Assembly (NCBI GenBank): GCA_003443635.1
Contig: CP031964.1
Location: 2,326,321-2,390,320 of the forward strand
DNA length: 64,000 nucleotides
DNA from: Flavobacteriaceae bacterium
GTDB taxonomy: Bacteria; Bacteroidota; Bacteroidia; Flavobacteriales; Flavobacteriaceae
Direction: 5' to 3'
Shown: in pieces, positions 36,470 to 45,129 of the stretch
How the letters are laid out: the number at the start of each line of letters is the position of its first letter
Position numbering within the stretch: position 1 is the stretch's first letter
The notes under the pieces: generated by a model
Databases searched by the model: none
The model's input: the letters and a program-made list of their open reading frames with translations, nothing else
Told to the model about the DNA's origin: nothing
Translations under genes and position numbers: made by a program

Positions 36470-37126
36470 TTATTGTTTTACTTTTTCGTATAATTGCCGC
36501 TTTACTTTTCCCAACATTTCTTCTGGTATAGGACCTATAACCCAAAATTTAAATGTAAAATCTATACGGTCTGACAAAAAATTTGAAAACCCTGGGTGAA
36601 TATAATTCGTACCTATTTCATAATCACTTCTTAATATGCTAGATTGAACTTCAAATGCTAAATAACGATCTATAGTTCCATTATGCTTTAGTAAAAAAGA
36701 AATAGGTTTCAATATTCCATGCATCATAAAATCTCCATTTACTAGATAACCTTCGTTTGTTTTTATGATTTTTTTGCTTTCAAAAAGTATTTCTGGGAAT
36801 TTTCCTATATTAAAAAATTCTTCACTTTTCAAATGACTATCTCTTCTTTCTATGCCTGTATTAATACTGTTTACATCAATTCTTGCTTTAAAAATAGATT
36901 TAGTAAAATCAGATTCAACATAATCTAGGGTTATTAAAAATTTTGTAAACTTTCCCGAAACACTCGTAAGCCCACCAGCTATGGGTATAGTAAATCCAAT
37001 AGTCGAATGGTTAGGCTCTGTAACATAGTGCTCTATCTTTTGCGCTTGTAATACACTAGTTATTATAAAATAAATTAAACAAACTAGAGGTTTTTGAATA
37101 GAATTCTTAAATTTTAATATTATCAT
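36470..37126 (-). CDS. YceI-family periplasmic lipid-binding-like protein
   Basis: 218 residues from the ATG at 37126; the frame opens at a TTG 21 nt earlier. A hydrophobic signal (about 8-26, ending VLQAQ) is followed by the YceI beta-barrel with EPNHSTIGFTIPIAGGLTSVSGKF, SINTGIERRDSHLKSEEFF and PEILFESKKI. The family binds isoprenoids or other lipids. The C-terminal part, after about 165, is longer than usual. A palindromic operator lies 49 nt upstream, and a near-copy lies upstream of the DoxX gene. Confidence 0.9.
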   Translation of the reverse strand: MIILKFKNSIQKPLVCLIYFIITSVLQAQKIEHYVTEPNHSTIGFTIPIAGGLTSVSGKFTKFLITLDYVESDFTKSIFKARIDVNSINTGIERRDSHLKSEEFFNIGKFPEILFESKKIIKTNEGYLVNGDFMMHGILKPISFLLKHNGTIDRYLAFEVQSSILRSDYEIGTNYIHPGFSNFLSDRIDFTFKFWVIGPIPEEMLGKVKRQLYEKVKQ

Positions 37127-37174
37127 ATTTTTTGTTTTATAGTACAATAAACAAATCTAGAACTGTTATATCGT

Positions 37175-37192
37175 ATCATTTTATAAAGTGAT
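37175..37192. promoter_or_regulatory. imperfect palindrome upstream of yceI-like gene
   Basis: ATCATTTTATAAAGTGAT is an 18-bp palindrome with one mismatch, 49 nt before the YceI start. The 13-mer TTTATAAAGTGAT recurs at 37693-37705, next to the AraC-type and DoxX genes. Confidence 0.6.
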
Positions 37193-37243
37193 TCAATCTT
37201 TACGAATATCTATAGTCATCAGTATTTAAAATTCAGTTTATTT

Positions 37244-37630
37244 TTATGTTTGAGGATTATCTTGAGTATGTGGCTTAATAATATTTTTATTTAGAAACAA
37301 TAGAATAGTAAGCAAACTAAAAATGATTAATGTAACAATAGCTTTCGAAGGTTCTGAATTTATTAAATGTGTTACACAAGCACCCAACATAATGCCTACA
37401 AGTACAAAGATGGCTTTATTTGCATATTTTGGAAAAAACATAATAAGGCCTCCTATTGCTTCTAACCCTCCTATTATTAGATAAAGGTTATCTGGGTATC
37501 CCCATTTATCAAATTCATTCATCCAGACTTCGGCTCCTTTTCCCCAGAATTTTGCTAGGCCAGCATTGATAAAGAACAATCCCAAAATTGATGTAAGCGT
37601 CCATTTAAATATTTTTTTAACTTTACTCAT
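37244..37630 (-). CDS. DoxX-family membrane protein
   Basis: 128 residues with four membrane helices (about 12-28, 48-66, 72-90 and 100-114). The opening FFINAGLAKFWG and the E-A-I-G-G-L region match DoxX-like proteins, inner-membrane proteins of mostly unknown function. It lies upstream of the yceI-like gene on the same strand and is divergent from the AraC-type gene 84 bp away. The shared palindrome suggests that the same regulator controls both. Confidence 0.85.
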   Translation of the reverse strand: MSKVKKIFKWTLTSILGLFFINAGLAKFWGKGAEVWMNEFDKWGYPDNLYLIIGGLEAIGGLIMFFPKYANKAIFVLVGIMLGACVTHLINSEPSKAIVTLIIFSLLTILLFLNKNIIKPHTQDNPQT

Positions 37631-37687
37631 GTTAACACTTAATTTTAATTATTTAATAAAACTAATTATTAACTAAATAGCATTAGT

Positions 37688-37705
37688 AGTACTTTATAAA
37701 GTGAT
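37688..37705. promoter_or_regulatory. second copy of the palindrome, between doxX and araC-type genes
   Basis: AGTACTTTATAAAGTGAT is the same palindrome with two mismatches, including the identical 13-mer TTTATAAAGTGAT. It ends 10 nt before the AraC-type start and lies 58 nt before the DoxX start, so it could act on both. Confidence 0.6.
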
Positions 37706-37714
37706 ACATAAATT

Positions 37715-38848
37715 ATGAGCTTTCATTTATTAAAGATTGAACTTAATAGTCAACTAGTATTAGCATTTATATCTTTGTTAGGAGTTATCTGGGCATTGTT
37801 TCTTTTAATTCATGAAAGAGGAAATAGGCTTGCAAATAAATTTTTAGCAATTCTTATATTTGTCCTTTCTATATTTGTCTTAAGAAGGATAGCAGATATA
37901 AATACCTCCATTTTTTTTCAATTAACTTATTTTCTATCACACGCGTTTGTTTATCTAATAGGTCCTTCCATATATCTCTATATCAAAAGCTTAACAGAAT
38001 CAAAAATAGTATTAAAAAAAATATGGATTCATTACACTCTTTGGGCTCTGGCAATGCTTTTGATGTTATTTACTTTTATTTTTAAAGAACAAATATTAAA
38101 AACAGATAATATAGAATTTCTAAAAATATTATCCATATTTCTAATAATCACCCAGGTAATCCATATAACAACATATATTTTCTATGCTAAAAAGCAATTA
38201 AAAAACACTGAAAAAAAGCTGGTCAGGAAACAACAAACTTCAATATCAGTAATACGTTTTAAATGGATGGAACATCTTATGATCGTAGCAGTAATATTTG
38301 GATTTTTAATTCTATTGATGCACTTTTTAATTATAACAGGAGGTTATTATGAAATAAATAATTCAGTCGATTTTTTATTCCTAACTATGCTTTGCATAAT
38401 TATTTTAAATATAATCTATAAATCTTGGAAGCAACCAGAAATTATTTCAGGAATTTATAAAGAAAATTATAAGTATAAAAATTCGCAATTATCAGATACT
38501 GAATTAAAAAAACTCAAATCTAATTTAGAGGTTTTGATTAAAACTGAAGAAATATATTTAATTCCTGAGTTGAGTTTAAATCAACTTGCAGTAAAAATGA
38601 ATATTCAAGCACATACTCTGTCTCAGCTAATTAATGAACATTATAATCAAACATTTTTCAATTTTATTAATCGTTTTAGAATTGAATACGCAAAGAACAA
38701 AATTAAAGAAGGGGAAATAATAAATATGACATTTGAAGGGATAGCTTATGAATCTGGATTCAATAGTAAAAGTACTTTTAATAGAGCTTTTAAAAAGTAT
38801 ATGAATTGCACTCCAAAACAATATTATAAGACATTAATTAAAGAATAA
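37715..38848 (+). CDS. membrane-bound AraC-type transcriptional regulator
   Basis: 377 residues. Seven hydrophobic helices fill residues 10 to about 235, a layout found in the flavobacterial membrane AraC group. The C-terminal double helix-turn-helix (about 265-377) carries LSLNQLAVKMNIQAHTLSQL and FEGIAYESGFNSKSTFNRAF. The sensor ligand is unknown. It lies beside the DoxX and YceI genes, and a palindrome with a copy upstream of yceI sits 10 nt before its start, so it probably controls that set and itself. Convergent with the LysR gene, 6 bp away. Confidence 0.88.
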   Translation: MSFHLLKIELNSQLVLAFISLLGVIWALFLLIHERGNRLANKFLAILIFVLSIFVLRRIADINTSIFFQLTYFLSHAFVYLIGPSIYLYIKSLTESKIVLKKIWIHYTLWALAMLLMLFTFIFKEQILKTDNIEFLKILSIFLIITQVIHITTYIFYAKKQLKNTEKKLVRKQQTSISVIRFKWMEHLMIVAVIFGFLILLMHFLIITGGYYEINNSVDFLFLTMLCIIILNIIYKSWKQPEIISGIYKENYKYKNSQLSDTELKKLKSNLEVLIKTEEIYLIPELSLNQLAVKMNIQAHTLSQLINEHYNQTFFNFINRFRIEYAKNKIKEGEIINMTFEGIAYESGFNSKSTFNRAFKKYMNCTPKQYYKTLIKE

Positions 38849-38854
38849 CATCCA

Positions 38855-39778
38855 TCAATATTTTTTAAACCAATCAAAATGAGTGTTCATTATATTTTCT
38901 TTATTGATATTAATATGTTCTATAAAAGCTTTAGCGACTAGGGATAGTTTTTTTGAACTTAGCCATATTAAATTCCAATCTGTTATTATAGGCAAATCTT
39001 GTACAGGAATAACTTGAAGATCTCCGTTTTCAAGTTCATTCTTAATCCCAATAAGAGGCATAATAGAAAATCCAAGTTCTGCTATGATAGCCTGTTTTAA
39101 AGCTTCATTAGATTTAAGTTCCATTTTTTTATAAGTAGAAATCTTATGAGATGTAATATAACGTTCCATTTGATTACGTGTAGCCGACCCTTGCTCTCTA
39201 TATATAAGTGGCAATCTTTCAATGTCTTTGTTAGATAAATAGTTTTTTTCTTTTTTAAACTCTCTTCCTCCTACAAAAAATAATTTATTCTCCATAAGCT
39301 GTATACGTTCAATATTTAAATTCTTAGGGATAGTAGATACCATAGCTAGATCTATATCATTATTTTCTAAAGACTTTATTACTTCTGCCTTATTAGTAAC
39401 ATCTACAGTAACATCTACCCCCTTATGCTTTTTAATAAAATCAGTTAAGAAATAAGGCATTGCATATTTTGCAGTAGAGACTATGGCTATTTTTAATTTT
39501 CCAGCTAATTCTCCTTGAAATGACAAACTTTTATAATTAATAGCATTAACCTCTTCCAATATTTTTTCAGCAGCTAAAGCTATTTCTTCACCAAACTCTG
39601 TAATATATAAACGTCTTCCTATAATTTCAAACAATGGAATTTGAAATTGATCTTGAAATTTTTTGAGTTGAATAGAAACTGCTGGTTGTGTTAAAAACAA
39701 TTCTTCTGAAGCTTTTGTAACACTCTTTAACTGAGCTATTTTATAAAAAATCTCTAATTGATGCAATGTATAAGTCAT
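38855..39778 (-). CDS. LysR-family transcriptional regulator
   Basis: 307 residues, the family's usual size. The N-terminal helix-turn-helix reads KSVTKASEELFLTQPAVSIQLKKFQ and the substrate-binding domain follows from about residue 90. It diverges from a small unknown gene at 39862, with a perfect T-N11-A box in the 83-bp gap. LysR proteins usually regulate their divergent neighbour. The inducer is unknown. Confidence 0.93.
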   Translation of the reverse strand: MTYTLHQLEIFYKIAQLKSVTKASEELFLTQPAVSIQLKKFQDQFQIPLFEIIGRRLYITEFGEEIALAAEKILEEVNAINYKSLSFQGELAGKLKIAIVSTAKYAMPYFLTDFIKKHKGVDVTVDVTNKAEVIKSLENNDIDLAMVSTIPKNLNIERIQLMENKLFFVGGREFKKEKNYLSNKDIERLPLIYREQGSATRNQMERYITSHKISTYKKMELKSNEALKQAIIAELGFSIMPLIGIKNELENGDLQVIPVQDLPIITDWNLIWLSSKKLSLVAKAFIEHININKENIMNTHFDWFKKY

Positions 39779-39788
39779 AACTTTTGTT

Positions 39789-39801
39789 TATGTTTAACAT
39801 A
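39789..39801. promoter_or_regulatory. LysR-type T-N11-A box
   Basis: TATGTT-T-AACATA is a perfect 13-bp palindrome of the T-N11-A class, 11 nt before the LysR start and 36 nt before the -7 box of the divergent gene. Confidence 0.65.
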
Positions 39802-39836
39802 ATAAATATAAATAAAAATAAATAAATAAAACATTA

Positions 39837-39844
39837 TATTTTTG
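39837..39844 (+). promoter_or_regulatory. -7 box of the small gene divergent from lysR
   Basis: TATTTTTG matches TAnnTTTG exactly and lies 18 nt before the ATG at 39862. Confidence 0.55.
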
Positions 39845-39861
39845 CATCATAAATAAAATTC

Positions 39862-40167
39862 ATGAAAGCTACAGAACTAGATTATTCAAAAGTAAAACAG
39901 CAAATTAATTTAATTGATGGTACTTTCACCACTTCAGAAGCCACAGATATTATAAAATCTGTACTTGATATAAAAATTAATTTTCACAAACTTCATCGCT
40001 TATCTGTTACAGAAGGTGATAACAGTAATAAATGTATTTATGACTCAAGTAGAATTGATGAGCTAATGAATGAAAGAGAAATTGCTAAAAATTTCTTTGA
40101 ACAAGCAAAATTCCAAGGTAAAAAACTAAAAATGAATAGTATCATTTATATTAGTTTAGAAGATTAA
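39862..40167 (+). CDS. small cytoplasmic protein of unknown function, divergent from lysR
   Basis: 101 residues with no signal or membrane helix. The sequence is mixed alpha/beta, with a Thr/Ser-rich start around LIDGTFTTSEATDIIKSVLD and a basic region EQAKFQGKKLKMNS. I do not recognise a family. It has a perfect -7 box and a LysR-type box upstream, so it is a likely target of the divergent LysR regulator. A second small gene follows 27 bp later. Confidence 0.7.
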   Translation: MKATELDYSKVKQQINLIDGTFTTSEATDIIKSVLDIKINFHKLHRLSVTEGDNSNKCIYDSSRIDELMNEREIAKNFFEQAKFQGKKLKMNSIIYISLED

Positions 40168-40194
40168 TTATTTAGTTTTTAAAATCGTTCAAAA

Positions 40195-40530
40195 ATGAAA
40201 GTTTTTAAAAAACATATTTATATTACTATTAAATTTTTAATGTGTGGATTAATATTTTTCGCATTAATTATTAACCCTACAATAAAAACAGTAAACATTA
40301 TTAGTAAATCTTATTTAGAGCTTATTGAATTAGATATTGAACAACACAATGATAAACAGGAAAAGCAAGAGGAAAGAGAATCAAAAAATGAAGAATTTAA
40401 AATTCTGAATGCTTTTTCAATCACATTATACCAAAGTAAACATACTAACAGTTTAGATATTTATAAAGAAAAGAAAACCACTTATCTTCATACTGACATT
40501 ATAATTTCTCCACCAGATTTTAAAAGCTAA
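40195..40530 (+). CDS. small protein with one N-terminal membrane helix, unknown
   Basis: 111 residues. A hydrophobic helix at about 7-28 (signal anchor or signal peptide) is followed by a charged Glu/Lys/Gln-rich stretch (50-70) and a short beta-rich end. No family is recognised. It follows the previous small gene by 27 bp and probably shares its transcript. Confidence 0.6.
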   Translation: MKVFKKHIYITIKFLMCGLIFFALIINPTIKTVNIISKSYLELIELDIEQHNDKQEKQEERESKNEEFKILNAFSITLYQSKHTNSLDIYKEKKTTYLHTDIIISPPDFKS

Positions 40531-40543
40531 ATCTTTCGGCACT

Positions 40544-40614
40544 AGTTTATGCAATTTAAATATTACATAAACTTAAATATATTATTAAAAAGGGTTTTAA
40601 AAAATTAAAGCCCT
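40544..40614 (+). other. two hairpins ahead of the ABC transporter gene
   Basis: AGTTTATG/CATAAACT (40544-40551, 40566-40573; 14-nt loop) and AGGGTTTTAA/TTAAAGCCCT (40591-40600, 40605-40614; AAAA loop, one G-T pair). Neither is followed by a T-run, so they may be leader structures rather than terminators. Confidence 0.35.
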
Positions 40615-40643
40615 AGAGTTCAACAATCTAATTTTTTAAAAAA

Positions 40644-42311
40644 ATGAAACCTACAATGTCGCCTTGGCAACGTTTTATCGGGCTATTAAAGCTAGAAAAA
40701 AGAGAAGTCAAACAAATATTCTATTATGCCATTTTTGCTGGTTTAGTAGCATTATCACTACCATTAGGTATTCAAGCTATTATTAATTTAATACAAGGAG
40801 CGCAAATTTCGTCTTCTTGGATTGTGCTTGTAGCTTTAGTAACTCTTGGAGTAGCTTTTCAGGGAGCTTTACAATTAATGCAAATTCGAATTCTTGAGAA
40901 TATTCAACAAAAAATATTTACACGATCTTCTTTTGAATTTGCTTATCGCTTCCCAAAAGTTAAAATGAATGAATTGCGTAACTATTATCCGCCTGAATTA
41001 GCTAATCGATTCTTCGACACCTTAACAGTACAAAAAGGGTTATCAAAAATATTAATTGACTTTCCAGCTGCAGCTTTACAGATTATTTTTGGGATAATGT
41101 TATTATCACTCTATCATCCATTCTTCATAATATATGGTATATTATTGGTAGTACTTATTTATATAGCATTTAAATTTACTGCAAAAAAAGGCTTAGAAAC
41201 AAGTTTACAAGAATCAAAAAATAAATACAAAGTAGCCCATTGGATACAAGAAATAGCTAGGTCTCTTATAAGTTTTAAATTATCTGGGAAAACACAATTA
41301 GCAATGCATCGTAACGATCAATTTACATCTGACTATCTAGATGCTAGAGAAAGTCATTTTAGAGTATTGGTATTACAATTTATTCAGATGATTGGTTTTA
41401 AAATTCTAGTTACTGCTGGTTTGTTAATTATTGGAGGCTTATTGGTTTTAAATCAACAAATGAATATTGGTCAATTTGTCGCTGCAGAAATTATCATTCT
41501 TTTAGTTATTAGCTCTGTTGAAAAACTAATTACAGGCTTAGAGACTTTTTATGACGTATTGACCTCTTTAGAGAAAATTGGTCAAGTAGTGGATAAAGAA
41601 TTGGAAATACAAGAAGGTATAAATCCTTTTGAGGTTGAAAAACCTTTAATAATTGAAATGGATGACGTTGGTTATACTACCTCTAATAATAAAATAATAC
41701 TTAATCATATTAATTTAAATATCAATCAAAAAGACCGTTTACTGTTAAATGGTTCTTCTGGCTCAGGAAAAACAACCCTATTAAAATTATTATCTGGATT
41801 AATAGTACCTACAAGTGGTACTTTATATATAAATAATAACTCTATAGAAGGTGTGTTATTAAATAAGTATCGTGGTAGTGTTGGGCAAGTGTTACCAGAA
41901 CAGCATCCCTTTGAAGGTAGTATAAAAGAAAACATTACACTAGGTGATCCTAGTATAACCTCAGAGCGAATTAATGATGTTTTAAAGCATATTGGTCTTT
42001 TAAATTTTGTTAAAGAGCAAACTAAAGGATTAGATACAACATTATACTCTGAAGGGCAACAAATTTCGTATACTATTTCTAAGCGAATTGTTTTAGCAAG
42101 AGCCATAATAAATGAACCCAAACTACTTCTTTTAAAAGATCCTTTAGAATATTTTGATCCAGCTGAAGCTAAAGATATTATTAAATATTTAACTGATGAC
42201 AAACAACCTTGGGCGCTAATAGTTTCTACTCGTACAGAACTTTGGAAATCATATTGTTCGAAAGAAATAAAACTAGTAGAAGGAACTTTAAAAACGATTA
42301 AAAATGCTTAA
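40644..42311 (+). CDS. type I secretion-like ABC transporter with degenerate ATPase motifs
   Basis: 555 residues. The membrane domain (about 25-300) has six helices, as in PrtD/LapB-type exporters. In the nucleotide-binding domain Walker A is intact (GSSGSGKT, 370-377). The Q-loop Gln is replaced by Pro. The signature reads ISYTI (474-478) instead of LSGGQ. Walker B is LLLLKD (494-499) where LLLLDE is expected. The H-loop His is Ser (STR, 528-530). The domain may bind ATP but hardly turn it over. It overlaps the HlyD gene by 8 bp and the TolC gene follows, forming a three-part export cassette. The cargo is unknown. Confidence 0.9.
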   Translation: MKPTMSPWQRFIGLLKLEKREVKQIFYYAIFAGLVALSLPLGIQAIINLIQGAQISSSWIVLVALVTLGVAFQGALQLMQIRILENIQQKIFTRSSFEFAYRFPKVKMNELRNYYPPELANRFFDTLTVQKGLSKILIDFPAAALQIIFGIMLLSLYHPFFIIYGILLVVLIYIAFKFTAKKGLETSLQESKNKYKVAHWIQEIARSLISFKLSGKTQLAMHRNDQFTSDYLDARESHFRVLVLQFIQMIGFKILVTAGLLIIGGLLVLNQQMNIGQFVAAEIIILLVISSVEKLITGLETFYDVLTSLEKIGQVVDKELEIQEGINPFEVEKPLIIEMDDVGYTTSNNKIILNHINLNINQKDRLLLNGSSGSGKTTLLKLLSGLIVPTSGTLYINNNSIEGVLLNKYRGSVGQVLPEQHPFEGSIKENITLGDPSITSERINDVLKHIGLLNFVKEQTKGLDTTLYSEGQQISYTISKRIVLARAIINEPKLLLLKDPLEYFDPAEAKDIIKYLTDDKQPWALIVSTRTELWKSYCSKEIKLVEGTLKTIKNA

Positions 42312-43659
42312 CATATCTCACAATCAGCTGAACAAAAAGGTGATATTAAAAGATTACAAGGCTTACAATAAAGCATTTAAGATTAGTCACTATAAAATAT
42401 TTAACAGGTTTTTGATTACCTTTTCTATTTTAGGAATCATTATTCTATTTTTACCTTGGACACAAAATGTAACTGGTAATGGATTTGTAACCACCTTAAC
42501 TCCAGATCAACGACCACAAACCATACAGTCTCAAATACCAGGGCGTATAGAAAAATGGTTTGTTAAAGAGGGTGATTATGTTACAAAAGGAGATACTATT
42601 TTATTTATTTCAGAAATAAAAACAGAATATCAAGACCCTCGTTTAGTAGAACGTACCAACGAACAACGAGAGGCTAAAAGTCGTTCTGTAGTCTCATATC
42701 AAAATAAAGTTATTACTTTAGAAAGCCAAGTTTCTGCATTAACTAATGAAAGGGAATTAAAATTATCTCAAGCTAAAAATAAACTCAAACAATCGCAATT
42801 AAAAGTAAAAAGTGATAGCATCGATTTTCAAGCAGTTAAAACAAATTTAAGTATAGCTGAAAAGCAATTTAATCGTACACAAACATTACAAGGCGAAGGG
42901 TTAAAAGCGATAACAGATGTAGAGGAAAAACGATTAAAACTACAAGAAGCGCAAGCAAAATTGATTTCTCAAGAGAATAAGCTTTTAGTAAGTAAGAACA
43001 ATGTGTTAAATGCTAATTTAGAAATTAGTAGAATTTCAGCAGAATATGCCGAAAAGATAGCAAAATCTAGAAGTGATCTTTTTAGTGCAGAATCAAATCA
43101 GTTTGAGGCAGAAGCTCAAGTTTCTAAATTAAATAATCAATCTGTTAATTACGAAATTCGAAATTCGCTGTATTATATTACTGCGCCTCAAAATGGGTTT
43201 ATAAACAAGGCAATTAAAGGCGGAATTGGGGAAACTTTTAAAGAAGGTGAAAAATTAGTTGGAATAATGCCTGCCAATTATGATTTGGCTGTTGAAACCT
43301 ATGTAGATCCAATAGATTTACCATTAATGCATTTAGGTGAAGAGGTACGAATACAATTTGACGGATGGCCTGCCATATTTTTTAGCGGATGGCCTAATGC
43401 CTCTTTTGGAACTTATGCCGGAAAAGTTGTTGCCATTGAAACATTTATAAGTAGTAATGGAAAATTTAGGATTTTAATTGCTCCAGCAGATAATGAAAGT
43501 AAATGGCCAGAAAATGTACGTGTCGGATCTGGTGCATATACTATAGCACTATTAGAAAATGTACCTATATGGTATGAACTTTGGCGAAAACTTAATGGAT
43601 TTCCTCCAAATTATTACTTACCAGAAGGAAAAGAAAAATCTAAAATAAAAAATAAATGA
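42304..43659 (+). CDS. HlyD-family membrane fusion protein
   Basis: 451 residues. One membrane helix (about 36-55) is followed by a biotinyl/lipoyl-like part near 75-110 (GRIEKWFVKEGDYVTKGDT), a long coiled coil (about 115-275) and a beta-barrel ending in VRIQFDGWPAI. It should bridge the inner-membrane ABC protein and the TolC channel in the periplasm. It overlaps the ABC gene by 8 bp and the TolC gene by ATGA, so all three are translationally coupled. Confidence 0.93.
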   Translation: MLNISHNQLNKKVILKDYKAYNKAFKISHYKIFNRFLITFSILGIIILFLPWTQNVTGNGFVTTLTPDQRPQTIQSQIPGRIEKWFVKEGDYVTKGDTILFISEIKTEYQDPRLVERTNEQREAKSRSVVSYQNKVITLESQVSALTNERELKLSQAKNKLKQSQLKVKSDSIDFQAVKTNLSIAEKQFNRTQTLQGEGLKAITDVEEKRLKLQEAQAKLISQENKLLVSKNNVLNANLEISRISAEYAEKIAKSRSDLFSAESNQFEAEAQVSKLNNQSVNYEIRNSLYYITAPQNGFINKAIKGGIGETFKEGEKLVGIMPANYDLAVETYVDPIDLPLMHLGEEVRIQFDGWPAIFFSGWPNASFGTYAGKVVAIETFISSNGKFRILIAPADNESKWPENVRVGSGAYTIALLENVPIWYELWRKLNGFPPNYYLPEGKEKSKIKNK

Positions 43660-45065
43660 CCACACTTTCTAAACACACAATAACGGTCATCTTATTTATA
43701 TTTTCGATGATTATTCACTCACAAAACGTTCTAATTCCTCAAGAGCAAGTATTTTCTTTTGAAGAGTTTCTAGGTTACGTAAAACAGCAGCATCCTTTAA
43801 TTAAGCAAGCCGAACTAATATTAAGTACAGGTGAAGCTAGTGTATTAAAGGCTAGAGGCGGATTTGATCCAAAGATTGAATTAGATTATAGCGGAAAACG
43901 ATTTAAGGATATTGAGTATTATGACGAACTTAGTACTACATTTAAAATACCAACTTGGTATGGTGTAGAATTTAAAGCCAATTTTGAGCAAAACTCAGGT
44001 GAGTTTTTAAATCCAAGATTAGATGTACCTGATGAAGGTTTGTATAGTTTTGGTGTATCTTTAGCATTAGCTCAAGGGTTCTTAATTAATGAGCGCATGG
44101 CTACACTTAGAAAAGCTAAGTTTTTTCGAGAGCAAACTATAGCTGATAGAGATTTATTAGTCAATAACTTATTATTTGAAGCAAGTAAAACTTATTTTGA
44201 GTGGCTACAAGCAAACAATGAGGAACGTATTTATAAAACCTTTTTAGAAAATGCTAGTGTACGTCTTAAAGCTGTAGAACGTAGTGTTCAAGTAGGCGAA
44301 AAACCAGAAATAGATATTACTGAAGCAAGAATTGCTTTTCAAAATAGAAAATTAAATTTAGAAGCTGCCTCACTAAAGGCAAGAAAAGCAGCTTTAATTG
44401 TGAGCAATTATTTATGGTTAGATAATATTCCTGTAGAATTACAAGATTATGTAGTACCTCAAAAACCTGAGATAAGTATTTTAGAACGATCACTTCAAAT
44501 TGAAGGTATTACTAATACAGAAGCTTTTTTAGAGAATCATCCAAAACTACAAAGTTTAGATGCAAAAATTTCTAGTTTAACTGTAGATAAATCTTTAAAA
44601 AGGAATAAATTATTGCCAAAGATTGGTGTAGAATATAATTTCATCAGTTCAGACGCAGGTAATATAAACAGTTATAACAATCAAGAATATAAGGCTGGAT
44701 TAAAGGTTAGCTATCCGATTTTCTCAAGAAAACAACGTGGAGATTTAAGATTAGCAAAACAAAAATTACAAGATGCTAATTATGAACGTACGTCAACAGT
44801 TTTGAATTTACAAAACAAAATTAGTGCAGTAAATGCTGAAATAAATTCTCTTCTTACTCAAAATGAACTTATTAATAATATTGTAATAGATTATGAAACA
44901 TTAGTAAAAGCAGAAGAGCGTAAATTCTTTCTGGGTGAAAGCTCTTTATTTCTAATCAATTTAAGAGAACAAAAGCTTATTGATTCGCAGTTAAAGCAAA
45001 ACAAATTAACAATAAAGCAATTAAAAGCTATTGCCAATTTATATAACGCTTTAGGGGTTAGGTAA
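43656..45065 (+). CDS. TolC-family outer-membrane channel protein
   Basis: 469 residues. A signal peptide (1-22, ending HSQNVL) is followed by the repeat pattern of long helices and short strands of TolC proteins, with the usual internal similarity of the two halves (residues about 60-220 and 285-469). Coiled-coil helices are rich in Lys, Glu and Gln. It overlaps the HlyD gene by 4 bp and completes the type I-like export cassette. It is convergent with the GT2 gene. Confidence 0.92.
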   Translation: MTTLSKHTITVILFIFSMIIHSQNVLIPQEQVFSFEEFLGYVKQQHPLIKQAELILSTGEASVLKARGGFDPKIELDYSGKRFKDIEYYDELSTTFKIPTWYGVEFKANFEQNSGEFLNPRLDVPDEGLYSFGVSLALAQGFLINERMATLRKAKFFREQTIADRDLLVNNLLFEASKTYFEWLQANNEERIYKTFLENASVRLKAVERSVQVGEKPEIDITEARIAFQNRKLNLEAASLKARKAALIVSNYLWLDNIPVELQDYVVPQKPEISILERSLQIEGITNTEAFLENHPKLQSLDAKISSLTVDKSLKRNKLLPKIGVEYNFISSDAGNINSYNNQEYKAGLKVSYPIFSRKQRGDLRLAKQKLQDANYERTSTVLNLQNKISAVNAEINSLLTQNELINNIVIDYETLVKAEERKFFLGESSLFLINLREQKLIDSQLKQNKLTIKQLKAIANLYNALGVR

Positions 45066-45129
45066 TTTTAAAAGTCACTATAATATAAGTTTAGTCAAAA
45101 AAATGTCCTATCCATTTTAGCATAAAAAA

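Noticed and set aside
40544..40614. Leader hairpins as a riboswitch
   Set aside because: They are too short and AT-rich, and no known riboswitch core sequence could be recognised.
41726..42202. 158-codon minus-strand open frame inside the ABC transporter gene
   Set aside because: It lies wholly antisense to a well-supported domain, and its composition is that of a reversed coding frame.
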